From Paracoccaceae bacterium (lineage in GTDB: Bacteria; Pseudomonadota; Alphaproteobacteria; Rhodobacterales; Rhodobacteraceae): DNA of 64,000 bases. Below, piece by piece: positions 9,247 to 17,039 of the stretch. A model generated the notes under the pieces. The model saw only the letters and a list, made by a program, of their open reading frames with translations, made no database searches and was not told where the DNA came from. How positions within the stretch are numbered: position 1 is the first letter of the stretch; every line of letters begins with the position of its first letter. The stretch lies in NCBI GenBank assembly GCA_029862205.1, contig JAOTXT010000009.1, forward strand, positions 1 through 64,000. Reading direction: 5' to 3'. The translations under genes were made by a program, and so were the position numbers.

Positions 9247-10170
9247 ATGGCGGTCGCGGATTTTGCCCCCGGCGCCGTCGCCGAGCCGCAAGACGAACCC
9301 CATGCAACGGGCTTGCGCGACGATGCGTTTCGCGAGCGCATGGCGATGCTGGGTCTTTGTTCCCCGGCGCTGCTATTGGTGCTCGTGGTGCTGGTTTCGC
9401 CGGTCGCCTGGCTTTTCTGGCTGTCCTTCCTCGCCAATGACGGCAGTCTTTCGCTGGAACACTACGAGCGGATGATCGCCTCGAAATCCTATGCGCGGAT
9501 ATTCTGGACCACATTCCAGGTTTCGACCCTGACGACGATGCTGTGCATTCTGATCGGCTATCCGCTGGCCTATTTTCTGTCGCAGCTTCCGCCCCGGGCG
9601 GCGGCGATCTGCCTGATTACGGTGCTGCTGCCGTTCTGGACCTCGCTCTTGGTGCGCACCTATGCTTGGCTGGTGCTGTTGCAGCGCAAGGGGCTGCTCA
9701 ACAATTGGGCTATCGAGTTGGGGCTGTGGGACGAGCCCGTCAAGCTGGTCCACAACATGACTGGCACGCTGATCGGCATGACCCATATCATGCTGCCCTT
9801 CCTGGTGCTGCCGGTCTACGGCGCCATGAAGTCGATTGACCGGGACTACCTGAAAGCCGCCTCGAACCTGGGCGCCAGCCCGGTGTCCGCCTTCTGGCAG
9901 GTCTTCTTCCCGCTTTCGCTGCCGGGGCTTTTCGCCGGCGCCCTGATCGTCTTCGTGCTCTGCCTCGGCTTTTTCGTGACGCCAGTGGTGCTGGGCGGGG
10001 GCAAGGTGATCATGGTCTCGATGCGGATAACCGACAATATCGAGCTGTTCTTCAACTGGGGCGCGGCCAGCGCGTTGGGGGTGGTGCTGCTGGCGCTGAC
10101 GATGGGCACGCTCTACGCGGCCTCGCGGCTGCTCAGGCTCGATCGGATTCTGGGTGAGGGCAACGGATGA
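9247..10170 (+). CDS. polyamine-type ABC transporter permease (PotB-like)
   Basis: A 307-residue inner-membrane permease with six predicted membrane segments. The EAA-type coupling loop KAASNLGASPVSAFWQVFFP (~222-241) docks on the ATPase. A ~35-residue polar N-terminal extension precedes the first helix. ATG 9247 is chosen because a frame-open extension upstream would overlap the ATPase gene and has no homologous look. The stop overlaps the next start in ATGA at 10167. Confidence 0.92.
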   Translation: MAVADFAPGAVAEPQDEPHATGLRDDAFRERMAMLGLCSPALLLVLVVLVSPVAWLFWLSFLANDGSLSLEHYERMIASKSYARIFWTTFQVSTLTTMLCILIGYPLAYFLSQLPPRAAAICLITVLLPFWTSLLVRTYAWLVLLQRKGLLNNWAIELGLWDEPVKLVHNMTGTLIGMTHIMLPFLVLPVYGAMKSIDRDYLKAASNLGASPVSAFWQVFFPLSLPGLFAGALIVFVLCLGFFVTPVVLGGGKVIMVSMRITDNIELFFNWGAASALGVVLLALTMGTLYAASRLLRLDRILGEGNG

Positions 10171-10988
10171 GGAACTGGCTCAACGCACCGGCCTCCGAGA
10201 CCCAGATCACCCATGGGCAGCGGCTGTGGCTCTATGTGCTGGCCGGGATCATCATGATCCTGCTGGTGGCGCCGACGGTGATCGTGATCCCGATGTCGTT
10301 CTCGGCTTCGCAGTATCTGGAATTCCCACCCCGCGAGTGGTCGACTCGGTGGTACGACCACTACTTCGCGTCCGCCGAGTGGATGAGCGCCACCTGGACC
10401 TCGCTGACGGTGGGAACGCTGACCATGCTGGTGGCGACGCCGTTGGGCGTGATGGCGGCCTATGGGCTGCATGTTTCGAACTTCCGCTACGCGCAGTTCA
10501 TCTTCATCACCCTGATCACGCCTATGATGGTGCCGATCGTGCTGATCGGGATCGGGGTTTTCTACGTTTATGTGCAACTGAGGCTGGTCAACACGATCCT
10601 TGGCATCACGCTGGCCCATTCGATCCTGGCGATCCCGCTGGTCGTGATCGTGGTGGGCGCGGCGCTGAAGACCTATGACATGAACCAGGAGCGGGTGGCG
10701 CGGTCCCTGGGGGCGACCCGGCTTTATGCCTTCCTGGCGATCACCCTGCCGCAGATCAGGTTCTCGGTGATCACCGCGGCCTTGCTCGCCTTCATTACCT
10801 CGTTCGACGAGGTGGTGATCGCGATGTTCATCTCGGGCGGCGATAACTCGACCCTGACACGCTCGATGTTCAATGCCCTGCGCGACCAGATCGACCCGAC
10901 CATCGCGTCGATCTCGACCATCATGGTGCTGGTCTCGACGACGCTGCTGGTGGCTTCGCAGATTTTCGGCAAGGACAAGGGGAAGTAA
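10167..10988 (+). CDS. polyamine-type ABC transporter permease (PotC-like)
   Basis: A 273-residue permease with six membrane helices and the coupling loop VARSLGATRLYAFLAITLPQ (~177-196). It completes the DABC importer with the three upstream genes. Its last 37 codons and about 210 bp of downstream DNA recur at 15448-15773 (see the pseudogene there). The copies encode identical residues with only silent changes. The gene itself looks intact. Confidence 0.92.
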   Translation: MRNWLNAPASETQITHGQRLWLYVLAGIIMILLVAPTVIVIPMSFSASQYLEFPPREWSTRWYDHYFASAEWMSATWTSLTVGTLTMLVATPLGVMAAYGLHVSNFRYAQFIFITLITPMMVPIVLIGIGVFYVYVQLRLVNTILGITLAHSILAIPLVVIVVGAALKTYDMNQERVARSLGATRLYAFLAITLPQIRFSVITAALLAFITSFDEVVIAMFISGGDNSTLTRSMFNALRDQIDPTIASISTIMVLVSTTLLVASQIFGKDKGK

Positions 10989-11201
10989 GGCCGGGAAGGT
11001 GTGAGACAGACAGGGCTCTCACATGTGAGAATATTGCTAACATACTGTTTTATTTAATAATTTTAAAGAGATTTACACTTTGTTCACAGTTGGCGCGCGG
11101 TCCTGCTGTTTTATGCGCAACGGGCTTTGGGGTAGGCTCGGCGGAGGCACTGGTCCCGGGGCGCTGCCGATCAATGGTGGGCTCGTTCGAGCCCACCCTA
11201 C
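10876..11201 (+). repeat. ~330-bp direct repeat, copy A (potC 3' end plus downstream DNA and a REP)
   Basis: This stretch spans the final 37 codons and stop of the PotC-like gene, a GTGTGAG...CTCACATGTGAG palindromic patch, an AT-rich stretch, the conserved runs TTGGCGCGCGG and GCGCAACGGGCTT, and ends with a REP palindrome. It matches 15448-15773 in the same order and orientation. The copies are highly similar in the coding part and more diverged outside it. Together they bracket the LysR-mttB-gcvT segment. Confidence 0.85.
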
Positions 11202-11439
11202 GGGCTGACCCGTCCGGCATTCAAAAGCACCATTCTTTCAGAGCTCGGCGGCCGAGGGCTGTTGCGCCTTCGCAAGTTGCCTTGGCCGTGGTTTGTATTT
11301 GAGGCAGCACGAGGAAGTGCTTCAGCGGAAACCGTCGGCTTTACGCCGCTTACCAGACATTCGTGAGCGACAAGATGAAGCCCGCTTCTCGACGCGGCCA
11401 GATCGGCGAGAATTGGCAGAACTGGAAGATTGCACCGCC
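10989..11439. other. intergenic region between potC-like gene and LysR gene
   Basis: No convincing gene is present in these 451 bases. The first ~210 belong to direct repeat copy A, including an AT-rich segment (11035-11085) unlike the surrounding DNA, then a single REP element at 11176-11201. The remaining ~240 bases hold only short, non-conserved open frames. Both flanking genes (potC, LysR) end here, so it is a convergent 3'-3' spacer. Confidence 0.7.
11176..11201 (-). repeat. REP-like palindrome (GTAG-headed), copy R1
   Basis: On the minus strand the element reads GTAG followed by GGTGGGCTCG, a 2-base centre, and CGAGCCCACC: a perfect 10-bp stem headed by the GTAG tetranucleotide characteristic of REP sequences mobilised by RAYT (TnpA-REP) proteins. 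It is a solitary copy at the end of direct repeat A. Confidence 0.8.
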
Positions 11440-12336
11440 TCAGACCTGCCGCTTCATCCATCTGATGAATGCGTCGATATCGGGATTTGACACAGCACCG
11501 GCCGGGTAAGCCAGGAAGTAACCGTAGTCGGCGAGTTCCTCGTCGCACAGTCTGTCGAGCGCGCCGACGCGCAGCTCGGATTCCAGCAGCGCATCGTTGA
11601 GTGCCACACCCTGACCGTCGATCACAGCCTGAACGCGCACATTCGGATCCGGTATGATCAGACTGTCGGGCTTTCTACGAAAACTCAAGCCGGCGACGGC
11701 AAACCAGTCCGACCAGGCGTTGCTGTCGTCACGGTCGCGCAAGAGCGTGAAGGTATCAAAAGCACCTTGGAGTCCGAGCCGCCGCACCGCGTCGCTGGCC
11801 TGTGCATTGCCGGACGGCCAGGCCGGGCAGGCGAACAGCAGCTCGATCGCCACGTCCCGCCACTTGCCGCTGCCCCACCGGATTGCGAGATCGATGCCCG
11901 CCGACGCGAGCGCGAGCTGATCGATCATCGGCTGGACCCGCAGACGGATATGCGGATGGGTGGTGATGAAATCCATCAGCCTTGGCGAAAGCCAGCGTGA
12001 GGCGAAATAGGTGCTGCAGCCGATCGTCAGAGTCCGCCTGCCGGCCGTGCGCAACTCGCTGATCTTGCTCTCGACTGTCTCGAACGCGGCCTGTGTTGCG
12101 TTGAGCAGACCCTGACCTCTGGCTGTCAGGGCCACGCCGCGCGGCAGTCGCCGGAACAGGGCGAATCCCAGTTCGTCCTCGAGCAGGCGGATCTGGTGGC
12201 TAATTGCGCCCTTCGTGAGATGCAGCTCCTCCGCCGCCGCCGAGAAGCTGTTGTGCCGGGCGGCGATGGTGAACACGCGTAGGCTGTTGTAGTGGCGGAA
12301 GCGCATTGGCTTACCGTCTAATTTCATTAGTCGCAT
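11440..12336 (-). CDS. LysR-family transcriptional regulator (GcvA-like)
   Basis: A 298-residue LTTR. The winged HTH occupies ~14-72 (YNSLRVFTIAARHNSFSAAA, then LTKGAISHQIRLLEDELG), followed by a co-inducer-binding domain to ~290 with GIDLAIRWGSGKW typical of the GcvA/AmpR subgroup. A start at ATG 12306 (MRFRHYNSL...) matches family N-termini better than ATG 12336; neither has a clear ribosome site. It is divergently transcribed from the MttB-family gene across 12337-12441, the classic arrangement for an LTTR controlling its neighbour. Its visibly lower GC than the flanks suggests it arrived with the mttB-gcvT segment. Confidence 0.9.
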   Translation of the reverse strand: MRLMKLDGKPMRFRHYNSLRVFTIAARHNSFSAAAEELHLTKGAISHQIRLLEDELGFALFRRLPRGVALTARGQGLLNATQAAFETVESKISELRTAGRRTLTIGCSTYFASRWLSPRLMDFITTHPHIRLRVQPMIDQLALASAGIDLAIRWGSGKWRDVAIELLFACPAWPSGNAQASDAVRRLGLQGAFDTFTLLRDRDDSNAWSDWFAVAGLSFRRKPDSLIIPDPNVRVQAVIDGQGVALNDALLESELRVGALDRLCDEELADYGYFLAYPAGAVSNPDIDAFIRWMKRQV

Positions 12337-12441
12337 CGTGCAAACGAATTCGATTTTCTTTCGGCATCTTCCGCCTGAATATCGAGGGCGAGCGCCCCAA
12401 TGGCGCTTAGACTTGGATGAGGCTCAATCTGGTTGAACGGA

Positions 12442-13995
12442 ATGAACGCTGTGCCAGAGATTGCAGTGCGGTTCCGCAAGGGCGGCCGAAGCGCGCGGCG
12501 CGCGGTTGCCGACAAAGCCGCCAGCGGCGGCACTGGTGGCCGCTTCCAGCGGACAATTCCGGCCTATGAACTGCTGGATGACGTGGCGCTTGCCCTAATC
12601 GAGGAGCAGGCGGAATGGATTCTCGACAAGGTGGGCATCGAGTTTCGTGGCGACGAGGGCGCGCTCGCACTGTTCCGGGATGCCGGCGCGCGGGTCGAGG
12701 GCTGCCGCGTTCGCTTCGAGCCGGGCCATGCCCGCGCGCTTTGCGCCACTGCGCCGGCCCGCTTCTCCCTGCATGGACGCGACACGCGGATGACCGTGGA
12801 GCTCGGCGGCGACAATGTCGTGCTGATGCCGGGCTACGGATCGCCCTTTGTCACCGACCTGGATCGCGGTCGCCGGTATGCATCTCTGGAGGACTTCCAC
12901 AACTTCGTAAAACTGACCTGGATGACGCCTTGGCTGCACCACTCGGGCGGCACGGTGTGCGAACCCACGGACATTCCCGTGAACAAGCGCCACCTGGATA
13001 TGGTGCTGGCGCATCTGACCCTGTCGGCCAAGCCGTTCATGGGCGGGGTGACGGCGCCCGAACGGGCGCACGATTCCATCGCAATGGTCCAACTGGCGTT
13101 CGGCGAGGCCTTCGTCGACGCCAACGCGGTGATCCAGGGCAACATCAATGTGAATTCCCCGCTGGTCTATGACGAGACCATGTCCGGTGCACTACGGGTC
13201 TATTCCGAGGCCAACCAGTGTGTTTGCGTCTCGCCAGCCATCTTCGGCGGTGCGATGGGGCCAGTTTCGCCCGCAGCCATGGCGGCGCAGACCCTGGCCG
13301 AAGCGATGGCCGGCATCGCGCTGGCGCAGCTCGTACGCCCGGGTTGCCCGGCGGTGCTCGGCAGCTTCCATTCCACCATGAGCCTGCGTACCGGCTCGCT
13401 CAGCTTCGGCACGCCCGAGGCCAATCTGGTCACCATGGCGCTGGCACAGCTCGGCCGTCGGCTGGGCGTTCCGGTCCGCTCGGGCGGCGGGCAGGTGACT
13501 TCAGCCAATATGGCCGATGGCCAGGCCATGCAGGACAGCGCCAATGCCATGTGGGCCACGATCCTCTCGGGCGCAAACCAGGTCTGGCATGCGGCGGGCT
13601 GGCTCGAAGGCGGGCTGACCATGTCCTACGAGAAATTCATTCTCGACCTAGACAATTGCGGCGCCTTGCTGCGGCTGCTGGAGGGCATGACAGTGGACCC
13701 AGAGGCCTTCGCCCGCGACGCTTATTTCGAGGCCGGGCCGGGCCAAAACTTCCTGTCTACCCGGGACACGGTTCAGAACTTCGCGAATGCCAACTACGAA
13801 CCGCTCCTGCCCGAGGCAGGTCCCTTCGAGACCTGGAGCGAGCGGGGCAGCCAGACCGCCGTCGAGCGGGCCAACCGAGTCTGGAAGGAAATGCTTGCCG
13901 CTTATGCGCCGCCAGCGATGGAACCCGGCGTCGAGCAGGCCCTGAGCGAGTTCGTCGCGGAGCGAAAGGCAGCGATGAACGACGAATGGTACTGA
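12442..13995 (+). CDS. trimethylamine methyltransferase family protein (MttB superfamily, non-pyrrolysine)
   Basis: A 517-residue TIM-barrel protein of COG5598. The superfamily demethylates trimethylamine (Pyl-containing archaeal MttB) or, in the Pyl-free group, glycine betaine, proline betaine, carnitine and similar quaternary amines, passing the methyl to a corrinoid protein. No in-frame TAG occurs in the body, so it belongs to the Pyl-free group. Recognisable parts are YGSPFVTDLDRG, MGGVTAPERAHDSIAM and the long Gly/Ala-rich C-terminal half. ATG 12442 is preferred to TTG 12433. It is followed after 19 bp by a GcvT-like gene; no corrinoid-protein gene is adjacent. Confidence 0.88.
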   Translation: MNAVPEIAVRFRKGGRSARRAVADKAASGGTGGRFQRTIPAYELLDDVALALIEEQAEWILDKVGIEFRGDEGALALFRDAGARVEGCRVRFEPGHARALCATAPARFSLHGRDTRMTVELGGDNVVLMPGYGSPFVTDLDRGRRYASLEDFHNFVKLTWMTPWLHHSGGTVCEPTDIPVNKRHLDMVLAHLTLSAKPFMGGVTAPERAHDSIAMVQLAFGEAFVDANAVIQGNINVNSPLVYDETMSGALRVYSEANQCVCVSPAIFGGAMGPVSPAAMAAQTLAEAMAGIALAQLVRPGCPAVLGSFHSTMSLRTGSLSFGTPEANLVTMALAQLGRRLGVPVRSGGGQVTSANMADGQAMQDSANAMWATILSGANQVWHAAGWLEGGLTMSYEKFILDLDNCGALLRLLEGMTVDPEAFARDAYFEAGPGQNFLSTRDTVQNFANANYEPLLPEAGPFETWSERGSQTAVERANRVWKEMLAAYAPPAMEPGVEQALSEFVAERKAAMNDEWY

Positions 13996-14014
13996 CACGG
14001 AGGAGACGAAGACC

Positions 14015-15112
14015 ATGACCGACCCCCTCAGCCGCACCTCGGCACTCGCATCCCGGCACGCCGCGCTCGGCTCAGGCCTGGAGGACTGGAATGGCATGGG
14101 CACCGCCTGGACCTACAGCACCGACCCCTGCGACGAGCATGACGCCGTGCGCGAGCGGGTCGGCATGCTCGACATGTCGCCCCTGAAGAAGGTCTTCGTG
14201 CGCGGGCCGGACGCGGCCGCCGTCCTCGATCACCTGACCACGCGCGACATGAGCCGCATCGCGCCTGGCGAAGCTGCGTATTTGTCGGTTCTCACCGAGC
14301 GCGGAACGATGGCGGACGACGCCATCGTCTCCAACAACGGCGACGACGAGTGGATGATCGTGCACGGCTCGGGCGACACCATGGCGCTGCTCGAGGGCTC
14401 GGCGTCGGGCAGGCGGGTCGAGCTGGAGTTCAGCGACGAGCTGCACGACCTTTCTGTCCAGGGGCCGCAATCATTGGATGTCCTGAACGCCCATTGTGAC
14501 ATCGACCTTGGCACACTTGCCTACTTCCACCACTCACCGGCGATACTGTTCGGCCACTCTTGCCGCATCTCGCGCACGGGCTATTCCGGCGAGCGCGGCT
14601 ACGAGGTGTTCGCCGATGCGGCGGTGATTGGCGACATCTGGGACAAGCTGGCCGAGGCCGGCGTCATGCCATGCTCGTTCACGGCCCTGGACAAGCTGCG
14701 CATTGAAGCGGGGCTGTTGTTCTACGGCTACGACATGACCGAGGAACATACACCGTGGGAGGTGGGCCTGGGCTTCACCGTCAGCAAGACCAAGACGGGT
14801 TATCGCGGACATGAGGCGCTGATGACCGCCAGGGGGGACGAGGAAATCGCGAATGTCTGCCTCGACATCGACCACGACGACATGGTCGGCGGCGGCGAGA
14901 CGCTGTTGCGAGATGGCGCGGCGGTCGGCACGGTCAACAGTCCCTGCTATTCGCACCGGCTGAACAAATCGCTCGCGTTGGCGCACGTCTCTCCGGAAGC
15001 GGCTTCGCCCGGTACAGTACTGGATCTCAAAGGTGACGAGTTGACCACAACGGCAAAGGTGGTGGCCACGCCAGTTTACGATCCGCAGAAGACGCGCACC
15101 CATGAGGTCTAG
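14015..15112 (+). CDS. GcvT-like aminomethyltransferase (folate-dependent)
   Basis: A 365-residue protein of the GcvT / dimethylglycine-demethylase C-domain family. These bind tetrahydrofolate and accept one-carbon units from amines. Landmarks are the N-terminal GMLDMSPLKKVFVRGPDAAA, the folate-site loop RTGYSGERGYEVF (~188-200), and the C-terminal barrel with NSPCYSHRLNKSLALAHV. Coupled to the MttB-family gene (19-bp gap, good GGAGGA site), it suggests a route in which methyl groups from a methylated amine enter the THF pool. Whether it acts with MttB directly or on a downstream product is unknown. It is shorter than sarcosine-dehydrogenase fusions and has no FAD domain. Confidence 0.88.
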   Translation: MTDPLSRTSALASRHAALGSGLEDWNGMGTAWTYSTDPCDEHDAVRERVGMLDMSPLKKVFVRGPDAAAVLDHLTTRDMSRIAPGEAAYLSVLTERGTMADDAIVSNNGDDEWMIVHGSGDTMALLEGSASGRRVELEFSDELHDLSVQGPQSLDVLNAHCDIDLGTLAYFHHSPAILFGHSCRISRTGYSGERGYEVFADAAVIGDIWDKLAEAGVMPCSFTALDKLRIEAGLLFYGYDMTEEHTPWEVGLGFTVSKTKTGYRGHEALMTARGDEEIANVCLDIDHDDMVGGGETLLRDGAAVGTVNSPCYSHRLNKSLALAHVSPEAASPGTVLDLKGDELTTTAKVVATPVYDPQKTRTHEV

Positions 15113-15372
15113 CGAACCGTAAGGCCCAGTGGAATCCTTTTGCCCGAGAGTGCAAAGGCCTGTGTGAGAGGGCCTGAAACAGGTCAAAGATTCATGATCT
15201 TGGACCCTCGTGTGAGCGGCGGTCTTGGGGCACATCCGGACAAAGGGGCTCCGCCCGCCTCGGGTCCGGAACGGTCATTCACCCGGATCCGCGTCCGGAA
15301 TGCGCCGCTCGAGAGACATTCGCAATCGCGCGCAATTGGTGAGTTATCTTTCCGTGATGAGCGGCGAAGCCA

Positions 15373-15398
15373 GTAGGGTGGGCTCGCCAGAGCCCACC
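15373..15398 (+). repeat. REP-like palindrome, copy R2a
   Basis: GTAG, then GGTGGGCTC, centre GCCA, then GAGCCCACC: a 9-bp stem. It lies in plus orientation and forms an inverted pair (BIME-like) with R2b, 22 bp further on. Confidence 0.8.
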
Positions 15399-15420
15399 AT
15401 CCATGCGGGCGTCTTCGAAC

Positions 15421-15446
15421 GGTGGGCTCGTTCGAGCCCACCCTAC
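15421..15446 (-). repeat. REP-like palindrome, copy R2b
   Basis: GGTGGGCTCG, TT, CGAGCCCACC, then CTAC, i.e. GTAG-headed on the minus strand. It is identical in core to R1. Its CTAC end is one base from the start of homology with the potC gene, so it sits exactly on a rearrangement junction. Confidence 0.82.
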
Positions 15447-15447
15447 G

Positions 15448-15561
15448 GCACTGCGCGACCAGATCGACCCGACGATCGCGTCGATCTCGACCATCATGGT
15501 GCTGGTCTCGACGACGCTGCTGGTCGCCTCGCAGATCTTCGGCAAGGACAAGGGGAAGTAG
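15448..15561 (+). pseudogene. 3' fragment of a second potC-like permease gene (last 37 codons)
   Basis: Starting at GCA (15448) the frame encodes ALRDQIDPTIAS... to ...SQIFGKDKGK and a TAG stop: 37 residues identical to the C-terminus of the PotC-like protein at 10167-10988. At DNA level there are several differences, all silent (for example ACC/ACG, GTG/GTC, ATT/ATC, TAA/TAG). Such silent-only divergence means the fragment derives from a homologue that had been functional and selected, not from a fresh local duplication. No start codon or upstream gene body remains; a REP element occupies the breakpoint. Confidence 0.9.
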
Positions 15562-15747
15562 GGCCGGGAAGGTGTGAGAAATACCGGGCTCTCGCATGTG
15601 AGATGGTTTCTAGACGTCTGATTTAAATAGTTATTTCTGGAAGTTTACTCTTTTTTCACGGCTGGCGCGCGGTGCTGTGGTTTTTGGCGCAACGGGCTTC
15701 TTGGCGGGCTCCACAATGCCGGACGGACTTGGGCGGCGCCAATCGAT

Positions 15748-15773
15748 GGTGGGCTCGTGCGAGCCCACCCTAC
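15748..15773 (-). repeat. REP-like palindrome, copy R3
   Basis: GGTGGGCTCG, TG, CGAGCCCACC, then CTAC (GTAG on the minus strand). Its left flank (ATCGATGGT) parallels that of R1 (ATCAATGGT), showing that R1 and R3 are the same ancestral REP carried within the duplicated segment. It lies ~100 bp before the SIR2-like gene. Confidence 0.8.
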
Positions 15774-15871
15774 GCAATAAGCTTTTCTCAATCGGTCATT
15801 CGCGGTACGGCCAGAGGTGATGTGCAGAAAGCAAATGGCTCTCAACCGAGATAAGTTCACAAGGGCAAGAC

Positions 15872-17032
15872 ATGCCTCCTAAATTTCGGCTAATCATTCT
15901 TGGCGCAGGTTTCTCACGGCCAGCAAGATTTCCACTCGCAACCGATCTTTGGAAAGAGATCCGCGAGGTGGCGGCAAACACTCGCCCAGACCACAGGGCT
16001 CACAAATTCAACGACGATCTCCAGCATTACATCGAGTTCCGCATGGACGCCGATGACTGCGTGCTCACGCCAGAGACGGTGGACTTCGAAGATTTCATGC
16101 GCTTCCTCGATGTGGAGCACTACCTCGGCCTGCGTGGCGGCGACACTTGGAGCGAAGACGGTAATGAAGGAACAGTCGTCACCAAGTTCTCGATCGGAAG
16201 CATCCTGGCAAGACACGTCAATGAGCTTGAGAATCTGCCGGAACTCTACCTGGAATTTGCTAGGCGCCTGAATCCGTACGATATCGTCATTACCTTCAAC
16301 TACGACACATTGCTTGAGCGGGCCCTCGATGCCATAGGCAAACCCTATCGCCTGTTCACCACCCGCTATGCCAGTGTCGATGAATTCGGTGGAACCGTTG
16401 ATAGTAGCCGCGATGAAGATGAGGTTGTAGTTCTAAAGGTCCACGGTTCCATTGACTGGTTCGATCGATCCCGATTTGAGCGCCTTATGGCGCATCACGA
16501 ACGCCAGAAGGCTCCTCCGCCCGAGGACGTCATCTTCTCGCATGTTGCTACTTTAGGTTTGGAACCTCTAGTCGATGGCCCGCGCTTCGACACAGACCCG
16601 CTCAGAAACATCTACCGTGCCAGAAACCTCAAAGCGCTCTACGACAAGAACCTGCTCTTCAGCGCCACCCCGCGTCTCCTTCCACCGTCGGCGGCGAAAC
16701 TGCTCTACGCCAGGGGAATGAATGATTTTTGGGACGGCATGGGACAGGCCGGTTACTACAATTATGGCATGGCCATCATCGGGTTTTCCTTGCCCCCTCA
16801 AGATGAATATGCTCGCCAGATCATCTACGAAATGGTCACGCACTATCAGCGACATTTTTGGGACCAAGAGCATTTCGGTGTTAAGAAGACGCTTCTCTCT
16901 ATCATCGACTTCTTCCCAGATGCCGCCTCGGAAATGCGCTTTCGCGACCGGTACCGCTTTGTGGATTGGTCTCGTGCTGATCTGAGTGGGCAAGGCTTCG
17001 ACCTCGCCTCGCTGGACAATATATTCGCTTAA
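15872..17032 (+). CDS. stand-alone SIR2-like domain protein, putative NAD+-consuming effector
   Basis: A 386-residue soluble protein with the SIR2_2-type core: nucleotide loop LGAGFSRPARFP at ~9-20, ITFNYDTLLERAL around residue 140, and VLKVHGSIDWF around 190, which carry the Asn/Asp and His expected for NAD+ hydrolysis. No protein-deacetylase Zn-Cys cluster is visible. Such SIR2-like domains are NADase effectors in several anti-phage systems (Thoeris ThsA, DSR, SIR2-HerA, SPARSA). Here no recognisable partner (TIR, HerA, short pAgo) is adjacent. The following gene is an unrelated convergent M20 peptidase. Base composition is visibly less GC-rich than the flanks and it sits just beyond a REP, so acquisition by transfer is plausible. 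The C-terminal ~150 residues are not recognised. Confidence 0.8.
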   Translation: MPPKFRLIILGAGFSRPARFPLATDLWKEIREVAANTRPDHRAHKFNDDLQHYIEFRMDADDCVLTPETVDFEDFMRFLDVEHYLGLRGGDTWSEDGNEGTVVTKFSIGSILARHVNELENLPELYLEFARRLNPYDIVITFNYDTLLERALDAIGKPYRLFTTRYASVDEFGGTVDSSRDEDEVVVLKVHGSIDWFDRSRFERLMAHHERQKAPPPEDVIFSHVATLGLEPLVDGPRFDTDPLRNIYRARNLKALYDKNLLFSATPRLLPPSAAKLLYARGMNDFWDGMGQAGYYNYGMAIIGFSLPPQDEYARQIIYEMVTHYQRHFWDQEHFGVKKTLLSIIDFFPDAASEMRFRDRYRFVDWSRADLSGQGFDLASLDNIFA

Positions 17033-17039
17033 GGCGCTC

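Larger units (their letters stand above)
15113..15447. other. intergenic region with a REP pair
   Basis: No plausible gene. The first ~260 bases show no conserved coding frame. The last ~75 bases hold two REP elements in opposite orientation (15373-15398 and 15421-15446), and the second abuts the truncated potC fragment. Confidence 0.65.
15448..15773 (+). repeat. ~330-bp direct repeat, copy B
   Basis: Second copy of the segment described at 10876-11201: potC 3' end, GTGTGAG...CTCGCATGTGAG patch, AT-rich patch, CTGGCGCGCGG and GCGCAACGGGCTT runs, and a terminal REP. The intervening LysR-mttB-gcvT block (about 4.25 kb) could be lost by recombination between the copies. Confidence 0.83.

Noticed and set aside
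12442-13995. Pyrrolysine-type MttB
   Set aside because: No in-frame TAG occurs in the gene, so there is no pyrrolysine codon; it belongs to the Pyl-free group.
10876-15773. Composite transposon or insertion sequence
   Set aside because: No transposase gene, no terminal inverted repeats at the outer ends and no target-site duplication; the flanks are direct repeats of potC 3' DNA.
15872-17032. Two-gene SIR2 defence system (SIR2-HerA, SPARSA, Thoeris)
   Set aside because: The flanking genes are REP/intergenic DNA and an M20 peptidase; no HerA, Argonaute or TIR partner can be seen.
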